Positions 7,914 to 15,277 of a stretch of 15,277 nucleotides of DNA are shown here, in pieces. This DNA comes from Pseudomonadota bacterium (GTDB lineage Bacteria > Pseudomonadota > Gammaproteobacteria > Burkholderiales > Thiobacillaceae): the NCBI GenBank assembly GCA_021836225.1, contig JAKBJA010000056.1:1-15277 (forward strand). The letters run 5' to 3'. Position 1 is the first letter of the stretch. Every line of letters starts with the position of its first letter. The position numbers and the translations under genes were made by a program. Below the pieces are notes generated by a model, which saw nothing but the letters and a program-made list of their open reading frames with translations, was not told the origin of the DNA and did no database searches.

Positions 7914-8417
7914 TTAGCGCAATGGTTTCTGCTCGCAAGTAACCCCTTTGAAGCCGGTTCCCCACTCCCAGCTTTTGGCAGTACAAGTCTCTATTTGGGG
8001 TGCGTTCGACGTATCGAAATCAACAGTGACCCTCATCAGGATTGGGCTTGACCCGTCCCAATTGAATGGTAGCGGGCCATCGAATATTTGCTTTTCCCCA
8101 AGCTGAAGAAGCCGAATTTCTACATAACCTGCGCCCATACTCATTCCGGTTGCTGAAGGGCCGAAGACTCGGATATCTGCTCTGAGAGTAGACGTTCCTA
8201 GACGACACGATAATTCATTCGGTCCTGTGTGCAGACGATTGAAGCCTGGCTCAACATCAATAGCCCCTGGATCGGGAGAGCTAAGCTCTACTACTGGTGC
8301 AATCACAAAGGCTTTACCTTTCTTATCGCACCGCGTGGCAGCGCCCGTGATTCCCCAATCAGCCAATACCAGTTGCGGAGTAACGGCAAGCAGGAGCAAG
8401 CAAGTAAGGTGTTTCAT
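7914..8417 (-). CDS. Small predicted secreted protein of unknown function, in a low-GC island
   Basis: A 167-residue protein that I do not recognise. It begins with a classic signal peptide: MKH, then a hydrophobic core LTCLLLLAVTPQLV and a likely signal peptidase I site after Ala19 (VLA-DWG). The mature part has four cysteines (30, 71, 145, 161), which could form two disulfides in the periplasm. A GMSMGAGYVEIRLLQLG stretch and a Trp-rich SWEWGTGFKGV segment suggest a compact beta-rich domain; that is only an impression. The surrounding 600 bases are about 51% G+C by hand count, against 67-68% for sampled flanking lines, which points to acquisition by transfer. It lies on the same strand as rlmB, 54 bases after its stop, with no promoter or ribosome site of its own seen. 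Integron-core-like motifs flank it. Confidence 0.75.
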   Translation of the reverse strand: MKHLTCLLLLAVTPQLVLADWGITGAATRCDKKGKAFVIAPVVELSSPDPGAIDVEPGFNRLHTGPNELSCRLGTSTLRADIRVFGPSATGMSMGAGYVEIRLLQLGEKQIFDGPLPFNWDGSSPILMRVTVDFDTSNAPQIETCTAKSWEWGTGFKGVTCEQKPLR

Positions 8418-8433
8418 GTGATGGCACTAATCA

Positions 8434-8462
8434 GTTAGTCGGCTGGCAACTGGCGGCCTAAC
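8434..8462 (-). repeat. GTTAG...CTAAC inverted repeat with a perfect GTTRRRY core, upstream border of the low-GC island
   Basis: On the minus strand this stretch begins with GTTAGGC (complement of 8456-8462), a perfect match to the integron core GTTRRRY, 45 bases before the start of the small secreted protein gene. It ends with GACTAAC, so GTTAG and CTAAC form a 5-bp inverted repeat about 19 bases apart. A core site shortly before the start codon is how integron gene cassettes begin. A five-base inverted repeat and a seven-base degenerate motif can occur by chance, so this is tentative. Confidence 0.3.
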
Positions 8463-8471
8463 AGAAATAGC

Positions 8472-9236
8472 TCATGCGCTGCGCTGACGCACCGTCTCAT
8501 ACAAGCACAGCGCCGCCGACACCGACACGTTGAGGCTTTCCACCGTGCCGCCGATGGGGATGCGCGCGACCTGGTCGCAGCTCTGCTTGACCAGGCGGCG
8601 GATGCCGGCGCCCTCGGCGCCGAGCACCCAGGCGATGCCGGTTTTGGCGTCGATTCCAGACAGCGGCTGCTCGCCGTCCATGTCGGCGGCGATGATCCAG
8701 ATGTTGTGCTCCTTCAAATCCTCGATGGTGCGCGCGAGGTTGGTGACCATGATGTAGGGCACGGTCTCCGCAGCGCCCGACGCGACTTTTTCCACCGTGG
8801 CGTTGATGCCGACGGCGTTGTCCTTCGGCGCGATGACGGCGTGGGCGCCGAAGGCGTCGGCCGAGCGCATGATGGCGCCAAGGTTGTGCGGGTCGGTGAC
8901 GCCGTCGAGGATGACCAGCAGCGCCGGGCCCTTGATGCTTTCCAGCACCTCGTCGAGCGAATGCGTGAGCGCGACCGGCCTGACGCGGGCGACCACGCCC
9001 TGGTGCTTGGCGGCCTTGCCGACCAACCGGGTCAGGCGGTCGGCTTCGACCTGCGCGAGCTTGACGCCGTTGTCCTTGGCCTGATGCACCAGGTCGCGCG
9101 CACGCGCGTCGCGCCGGGTCAGGTCGAGGTAGATTTCGAATATGCCCGCGGGGTCCTGGCGCAGGCGGGCCAGGACGGGGTGAAAGCCGTAGATGAGTTT
9201 TTCTGCGGCGTGTTTTTCGGCGGACTTCTCGCTCAT
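8472..9236 (-). CDS. rlmB: 23S rRNA (guanosine-2251-2'-O)-methyltransferase
   Basis: A 254-residue SpoU-family enzyme that 2'-O-methylates G2251 in the peptidyl-transferase P loop of 23S rRNA. It aligns well with E. coli RlmB (243 residues): LIYGFHPVLARL near the N-terminus, then motif 1 ILDGVTDPHNLGAIMRSAD (residues 109-127, Asn118 and Arg124), VASGAAETVPYIMVTNLART, motif 2 LGAEGAGIRR (205-214) and motif 3 IPIGGTVESLNVSVSAAL (226-243). The N-terminus is about ten residues longer than in E. coli (MSEKSAEKHAAEK). The start codon overlaps the rnr stop as ATGA, so the two genes are translationally coupled. The rnr-rlmB pair is conserved in many Proteobacteria. Confidence 0.96.
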   Translation of the reverse strand: MSEKSAEKHAAEKLIYGFHPVLARLRQDPAGIFEIYLDLTRRDARARDLVHQAKDNGVKLAQVEADRLTRLVGKAAKHQGVVARVRPVALTHSLDEVLESIKGPALLVILDGVTDPHNLGAIMRSADAFGAHAVIAPKDNAVGINATVEKVASGAAETVPYIMVTNLARTIEDLKEHNIWIIAADMDGEQPLSGIDAKTGIAWVLGAEGAGIRRLVKQSCDQVARIPIGGTVESLNVSVSAALCLYETVRQRSA

Positions 9237-11500
9237 TTCTGCTTGCTACCGCTTCTGGCCTTGGCAGCCTTCTTTTTCGGCGCGGCGATTTCCTCCGCGA
9301 ACTCGACCACTTCAATCAGGCTGAAGTCGATCTTGCTGGTTTCGATGTCGGCACGTATCACCTTGATGCGCACGCGGTCGCCCAGGCGATACCGCTTGCC
9401 GGTCCGCTCGCCGAGCATCATGTGCTTGGCCTGGTCGTAGTGGAAGTAGTCCTGGCCGAGTTCGGACACGTGAACCAGGCCCTCGATGAAGATGTCGTCG
9501 ATCGCGACGAACATGCCGAAGCTGGTCACCGCGCTGACGGTGCCGCTGTATTCGTCGCCGATGCGGTCCTGCATGAAGTAGGTCTTCAGCCAGGCGTCGA
9601 CGTCGCGGGTGGCGTCGTCGGCGCGGCGCTCCGTCATCGAGCAGTGCGCGCCGATTTCGTCCAGGCCCTTGGCGGGCAGCTTCTCGCCGTTCAGCACCGC
9701 CTTGATGCCGCGGTGCACCATGAGGTCGGGATAGCGGCGGATCGGCGAGGTGAAGTGGGTGTAGGCCTCATAGGCCAGGCCGAAGTGACCCTTGTTGTCG
9801 GGGCTGTAGATGGCCTGCCGGAGCGAGCGCAGCATCACGGTCTGCAGCAGGCCGTGGTCCGGGCGATCCTTGATCTTTTCCAGCAGCGCGGCGTAGTCCT
9901 TGGCGTGCGGCTTGTCGCCGCCGCCGAGGTCGAGGCCGAATTCGGCAAGGAAGCCGCGCAGCGCGGCGAGTTTCTCCGGCGTCGGGCCTTCGTGCACGCG
10001 GAACAGCGCAGGCTGCTTGTTCTCGTGCAGGTAATCCGAGGCGCAGACGTTGGCCGCGAGCATGCATTCCTCGATGATGCGGTGGGCATCGTTGCGGATC
10101 ACCGGCACGATCTCCCTGATCTTGCCCTGGTCGTCGAAAATGATCTGCGTCTCGGTCGAACCGAAGTCGATCGCGCCGCGCTTGGCGCGCGCTTTCAGCA
10201 TGACGCGGAACAGCTTGTCGAGCGCTTCCAGATGCGACATCAGCCCGGCGTGCTTCTTCTCCGGCTTGCCGGCGCCGGAGAGCCAGTCCCACACCTGATT
10301 GTAGGTGAGGCGCGCGTGCGAATAGATCACGGCCGGATAGAAGCGGTATTCCTTGATGCTGCCGGTGCTGCTGATCTGCATGTCGCACACCATGGACAAG
10401 CGGTCGACTTCCGGATTCAGCGAACAGAGGCCGTTCGACAAGGCCTCGGGCAGCATCGGGATGACGCGGCGCGGAAAATATACCGAGTTGCCGCGGTTGA
10501 AGCCTTCGCTGTCGAGCGCATCCCTGGGCTGCACGTAATGGCTGACGTCGGCGATCGCCACCACCAGGCGGAAGCCGCTGCGTCCGAGCGGCTCGCAGTA
10601 CACGGCGTCGTCGAAGTCGCGCGCGGTCTCGCCGTCAATGGTGACGAGGGGCAGATGGCGGATGTCCTCGCGCCCGGCCATGTCCTTTTTCAGCACCTTG
10701 CTCGGCAGCTTGGACGCCTGGGCTTCGACATCGGGCGGGAACACATAGGGCAGGTCGTGCTTGCGTAGCGCGATCTCGATTTCCATGCCGGGGCCGGTGA
10801 AGCTGCCGAGGATTTCACTGACGCGGCCGACCGCCTCGTTGTGCGCGCCGGGCTGGGTGACGATTTCAACCGTCACCACCTGGCCGGACTTTGCATTGCC
10901 AGCGTTCTCGGTCGGCACCAGGATGTCCTGGTTGATGCGGCGGTTCTCCGCGATCAGGAAGCCGACGCCGCCTTCGAGGTAGTAGCGGCCGACGACGTAT
11001 TTGTTGACGTGCTCCAGCACCTCGACGATCTTCGCCTCGCGGCGGCCGCGCCGGTCGAAGCCGGCCACGCGCACCAGCACCTTGTCGCCGTGCAGCACGC
11101 GGTGCATTTCCTTGGGCGACAGGAACAGGTCGTCGCCGCCCTCTTCCGGCACCACGAAACCGAAGCCGTCAGGATGGCCCTCGACACGGCCCTTGATGAG
11201 GTCGAGCTTTTCCGGCAGGCACAGCTGGCGCTTGCGGTTGATCATCAGCTGGCCGTCGCGCTGCATCGCACCGAGACGGCGCTGGAACAGGTCGCGCTCG
11301 GCCTCGGTGATATGCAGCTGCTCGGCAAAGGCGTCAGCATCGACCGGGCAGCCGGCCTCGGTCAGCAGCTGCAGGACATATTCGCGGCTCGGCAGCGGCG
11401 ATTCGTAGCGCTCGATTTCACGTTCGTAGAACGGATCGGCCAGCCGGATCGCAGGAATTTTGTGTTTGCTTGCGCGGCTGCGGGATTTTTTTGCAGGCAT
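9233..11500 (-). CDS. rnr: Ribonuclease R (3'-5' exoribonuclease)
   Basis: A 755-residue RNase II/RNB family enzyme that degrades structured RNA processively from the 3' end and takes part in rRNA and mRNA quality control. A basic leader (AKKSRSRASKHK) comes first, then a winged-helix domain (about 35-80, SREYVLQLLTEAG), two cold-shock domains (VEGHPDGFGFVVPEEGGDDL), the RNB catalytic domain with TIDGETARDFDDAVYC (metal ligands Asp289, Asp295, Asp297, Asp298), and a C-terminal S1 domain (SGTVSAVTSFGMFVAIDDIF). The lysine-rich tail is short (about 20 residues) compared with E. coli RNase R. An upstream in-frame TTG at 11512 would add four residues. I prefer the ATG, but neither has a strong ribosome site. 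The promoter region faces that of tRNA-Leu and overlaps it. Confidence 0.96.
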   Translation of the reverse strand: MPAKKSRSRASKHKIPAIRLADPFYEREIERYESPLPSREYVLQLLTEAGCPVDADAFAEQLHITEAERDLFQRRLGAMQRDGQLMINRKRQLCLPEKLDLIKGRVEGHPDGFGFVVPEEGGDDLFLSPKEMHRVLHGDKVLVRVAGFDRRGRREAKIVEVLEHVNKYVVGRYYLEGGVGFLIAENRRINQDILVPTENAGNAKSGQVVTVEIVTQPGAHNEAVGRVSEILGSFTGPGMEIEIALRKHDLPYVFPPDVEAQASKLPSKVLKKDMAGREDIRHLPLVTIDGETARDFDDAVYCEPLGRSGFRLVVAIADVSHYVQPRDALDSEGFNRGNSVYFPRRVIPMLPEALSNGLCSLNPEVDRLSMVCDMQISSTGSIKEYRFYPAVIYSHARLTYNQVWDWLSGAGKPEKKHAGLMSHLEALDKLFRVMLKARAKRGAIDFGSTETQIIFDDQGKIREIVPVIRNDAHRIIEECMLAANVCASDYLHENKQPALFRVHEGPTPEKLAALRGFLAEFGLDLGGGDKPHAKDYAALLEKIKDRPDHGLLQTVMLRSLRQAIYSPDNKGHFGLAYEAYTHFTSPIRRYPDLMVHRGIKAVLNGEKLPAKGLDEIGAHCSMTERRADDATRDVDAWLKTYFMQDRIGDEYSGTVSAVTSFGMFVAIDDIFIEGLVHVSELGQDYFHYDQAKHMMLGERTGKRYRLGDRVRIKVIRADIETSKIDFSLIEVVEFAEEIAAPKKKAAKARSGSKQK

Positions 11501-11505
11501 CTTCG

Positions 11506-11534
11506 TTGACAATTTATTTATGGCTCTCTAGAAT
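11506..11534 (+). promoter_or_regulatory. Near-consensus sigma70 promoter of tRNA-Leu, with GC-rich discriminator
   Basis: A perfect -35 TTGACA (11506-11511) is followed after exactly 17 bases by TAGAAT (11529-11534), five of six matches to the -10 consensus. The spacer is AT-rich (ATTTATTTAT). The bases after the -10 are GCGCGCC, the GC-rich discriminator typical of stable-RNA promoters under stringent (ppGpp/DksA) control. Transcription should begin near 11541, leaving a 5' leader of about six bases before the mature tRNA. The -35 element overlaps the alternative TTG start of rnr on the other strand. Confidence 0.85.
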
Positions 11535-11547
11535 GCGCGCCTTCACT

Positions 11548-11634
11548 GCCCAGATGGCGGAATTGGTAGACGCACTAGGTTCAGGTCCTAGCGGTGGCAA
11601 CACTGTGGAGGTTCGAGTCCTCTTCTGGGCACCA
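11548..11634 (+). tRNA. tRNA-Leu(CAG)
   Basis: A complete 87-base class II tRNA. The acceptor stem GCCCAGA pairs with TCTGGGC, followed by discriminator A and an encoded CCA. The D arm contains GGTAGACGC. The anticodon stem CTAGG/CCTAG encloses the loop TTCAGGT with anticodon CAG at 11582-11584, which reads CUG, expected to be the main leucine codon in a high-GC genome. A long variable arm (CGGTGGCAACACTGTG) is diagnostic of leucine or serine tRNA. The T arm has GGTTCGAGTCC. It is transcribed divergently from rnr and convergently with purA. No duplicated tRNA 3' end, which would mark an integrated element, is seen in the window. Confidence 0.98.
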
Positions 11635-11642
11635 AACGCTGC

Positions 11643-11677
11643 AAGCAAAAAGCCGACCTCGTGTCGGCTTTTTGCTT
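11643..11677. terminator. Bidirectional intrinsic terminator shared by tRNA-Leu and purA
   Basis: A perfect 15-bp stem: AAGCAAAAAGCCGAC (11643-11657) pairs with GTCGGCTTTTTGCTT (11663-11677) around the five-base loop CTCGT. The GC core GCCGAC/GTCGGC is flanked by A5 on one arm and T5 on the other, so each strand reads as a GC hairpin followed by a U-tract. It begins nine bases after the tRNA CCA end and lies 21 bases beyond the purA stop, so it ends both convergent transcripts. Confidence 0.93.
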
Positions 11678-11698
11678 TTGTAAGACTTATTTTAGACA

Positions 11699-13977
<2,279 letters not shown>

Positions 13978-13978
13978 G

Positions 13979-14167
13979 TCAGTTCAGCATCAGCAACAAA
14001 AAAACGCCGCCTACTATCGAGGCAGCGCCGATAAAACGCAATTGGCCATCCTTGAGCTCCAGCATCCTGCTGAAGCCCTCGCGCCACATTGCAGGCGCGG
14101 CAAACGGCAGGATACCTTCAATCACCAGCAACAGTCCGATTGCCGCAAGCCAGTCAGAACCGGTCAT
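13979..14167 (-). CDS. DUF2065 small inner-membrane protein
   Basis: A 62-residue protein with two hydrophobic segments, about residues 7-24 (LAAIGLLLVIEGILPFAA) and 44-61 (RFIGAASIVGGVFLLLML), joined by a polar loop containing MWREGFSRMLELKDGQL. The size, the two-helix hairpin and the position between hflC and hisZ match the DUF2065 (YjeT-like) family, whose function is not established. The start overlaps the hflC stop as ATGA and the stop is one base from the hisZ start, so it is embedded in the operon and probably translated by coupling. Association with the HflKC-FtsH complex is inferred from position only. Confidence 0.9.
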   Translation of the reverse strand: MTGSDWLAAIGLLLVIEGILPFAAPAMWREGFSRMLELKDGQLRFIGAASIVGGVFLLLMLN

Positions 14168-15045
14168 TGACCACCGGCTGCACGCGGATTCTTCATGTAC
14201 TTGAAGAAGTCGGCGCTGGGGTCGAGCACCATCACGTCGCTCTTGCTCTTGAAGCTCTCGCGATACGCCTGCATCGACCGGTAAAACGCATAAAACTCGG
14301 CGTTCTTGCCGTAGGCACCAGCGTACACCGCAGAAGCCTTGGCATCGCCCTCGCCCTTGACGCGCTGGGCATCGCGGTAGGCCTCGGCGACGATCACGTC
14401 CTTCTGCTTGTCGGCATCGGCCCTGATCTTTTCCGCCTCGGCCGCACCGGTCGAACGCAGTTCGTTGGCCACCTGCTTGCGCTCAGCCTCCATCCGCCGG
14501 TAGACGTTTTCCGACACGGTTTCCGGCAGGTCGACCCGCTTGATCCGCACGTCCACCACCTGCACGCCGATCTTGCGGGCATCGCTATCGGCCTTGGTGC
14601 GGATGATGTTCATGATTTCCTCGCGCCGGCCCGACACCACCTCGTTGATGGTGCGCTTGCCGAATTCGGCGCGCAGGCCGTCGTTGACCGTCTGGTTGAG
14701 GCGGATCTGGGCCCGCGTTTCGTCACCGCCGACCGACACGTAAAACTGCCGCGCATCGATCACGCGCCACTTGATGAAGGAGTCGACCAGCACGTTCTTC
14801 TTTTCCGAGGTGATGAAACGCTCGGGGTCGGCCGAATCCAGCGTCAGGATGCGCGTATCGAAAAAGCGCACGTTCTGCACCAGCGGCAGCTTGAAATACA
14901 GGCCCGGCTTGGTCTTCACCGACACCACTTCGCCCAGCTGGAACACCAGGGCGTTCTGTCGCTGGTCCACCGTGAACATGCTGGCGCTCAGCACGACCAC
15001 GACGACCAGCAGGCCGATCAACAACGATCCGATGCTCTTGTTCAT
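14164..15045 (-). CDS. hflC: HflC, FtsH protease-modulating SPFH/prohibitin protein
   Basis: A 293-residue SPFH-family protein (E. coli HflC is 334). One N-terminal transmembrane helix (about residues 5-23, IGSLLIGLLVVVVVLSASM) anchors it with the bulk in the periplasm. The PHB domain follows: FTVDQRQNALVFQLGEVV, KPGLYFKLPLVQNVRFFDTR, SEKKNVLVDSFIKWRV, and RIKRVDLPETVSENVYRRM. A long Ala/Glu/Lys-rich coiled coil (about 190-250, ERKQVANELRSTGAAEAEKI) leads to the C-terminal FYAFYRSMQAYRESF. With HflK it forms the large cage that encloses and modulates the FtsH protease. The start overlaps the hflK stop as ATGA and its own stop overlaps the DUF2065 start as ATGA. Confidence 0.97.
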   Translation of the reverse strand: MNKSIGSLLIGLLVVVVVLSASMFTVDQRQNALVFQLGEVVSVKTKPGLYFKLPLVQNVRFFDTRILTLDSADPERFITSEKKNVLVDSFIKWRVIDARQFYVSVGGDETRAQIRLNQTVNDGLRAEFGKRTINEVVSGRREEIMNIIRTKADSDARKIGVQVVDVRIKRVDLPETVSENVYRRMEAERKQVANELRSTGAAEAEKIRADADKQKDVIVAEAYRDAQRVKGEGDAKASAVYAGAYGKNAEFYAFYRSMQAYRESFKSKSDVMVLDPSADFFKYMKNPRAAGGQ

Positions 15046-15277
15046 GGCCGATCCTCCCGGTCACGACTGCGAAGAGCATCCCGCGTACGCGCATCCATCG
15101 GCGCGGTCGATATCGGAGCCGGCGCTTGAGACAGGACATCCGGCGCGCCGCTGTATGGCTGGCTGACAATCTGCTGCAACTTGTCGAGCGGCAGGTACAA
15201 GAGGCTGTTGCCGCCTTTCTGGTCCACCAAGATTTTGCTGGTGTTATTCATCACGGTCTGCATGGTGTCGAGATAGA
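15042..15277 (-). CDS. hflK: HflK, C-terminal fragment (gene runs off the right edge)
   Basis: Only about the last 78 codons are present and the frame is open to the window edge. They read YLDTMQTVMNNTSKILVDQK and then GGNSLLYLPLDKLQQIV, the conserved C-terminal core of HflK, followed by a variable Pro/Ala- and Arg/Asp-rich tail (RTRDALRSRDREDRP). HflK is the SPFH partner of HflC in the periplasmic HflKC-FtsH complex. The stop overlaps the hflC start. An internal ATG (MQTVMNN) is not a real start; the preceding YLDT codons are also conserved in HflK. Confidence 0.95.
   Translation of the reverse strand, partial: YLDTMQTVMNNTSKILVDQKGGNSLLYLPLDKLQQIVSQPYSGAPDVLSQAPAPISTAPMDARTRDALRSRDREDRP

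Noticed and set aside
11548..11634. tRNA-Leu as the attachment site of an integrated element
   Set aside because: No integrase gene and no second copy of the tRNA 3' end are seen, and both flanks are conserved housekeeping genes.

Overview
This is a high-GC bacterial window (about two thirds G+C except for one island) that reads as ordinary betaproteobacterial chromosome. The best clue is the block hflK-hflC-DUF2065-hisZ-purA, then tRNA-Leu and rnr-rlmB. A HisZ regulatory subunit and the small DUF2065 membrane protein inside the hfl operon are typical of Betaproteobacteria. I infer a member of the Nitrosomonadales/Thiobacillus-Rhodocyclales sort, but nothing in the window fixes the genus.

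Layout, left to right. The left edge holds the 5' end of pyrG (CTP synthase, minus strand) with its own sigma70-type promoter. Upstream of it is ppsA (PEP synthase, minus), divergent from its own regulator ppsR (plus). The two start codons are only 11 bp apart and both Shine-Dalgarno sequences lie in that gap. Next come a SpoU/TrmH-family RNA methyltransferase (minus) and, divergent from it, a glycosyltransferase that I recognise as the SenB (selenosugar synthase, TIGR04348) family with no senA or selD/senC beside it. A two-gene unit follows: an E. coli-type ycaO and a RIO-type protein kinase. Between the kinase and rlmB lies a low-GC island (about 51% G+C by hand count, against 67-68% in sampled flanks). 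It carries one small predicted secreted protein of unknown function and is bordered by integron-core-like motifs and a hairpin.

The right half holds the RNA-decay and modification pair rnr-rlmB (ATGA overlap), a tRNA-Leu(CAG) gene with a near-consensus promoter, and a 15-bp perfect-stem terminator shared with the convergent purA. The tightly coupled operon hflK-hflC-DUF2065-hisZ-purA runs off the right edge.

The genes cover central metabolism (PEP, CTP, AMP and histidine synthesis), rRNA/tRNA maturation and turnover, and membrane-protease control (HflKC-FtsH). No CRISPR array, insertion sequence, prophage or defence system is visible. The least explained parts are the low-GC cassette-like island, the orphan senB-like gene, the ycaO-RIO kinase pair and the very compact ppsA/ppsR divergence. 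None of these proves a new system. No stretch longer than 300 bases lacks a gene; the longest gaps are under 100 bases.
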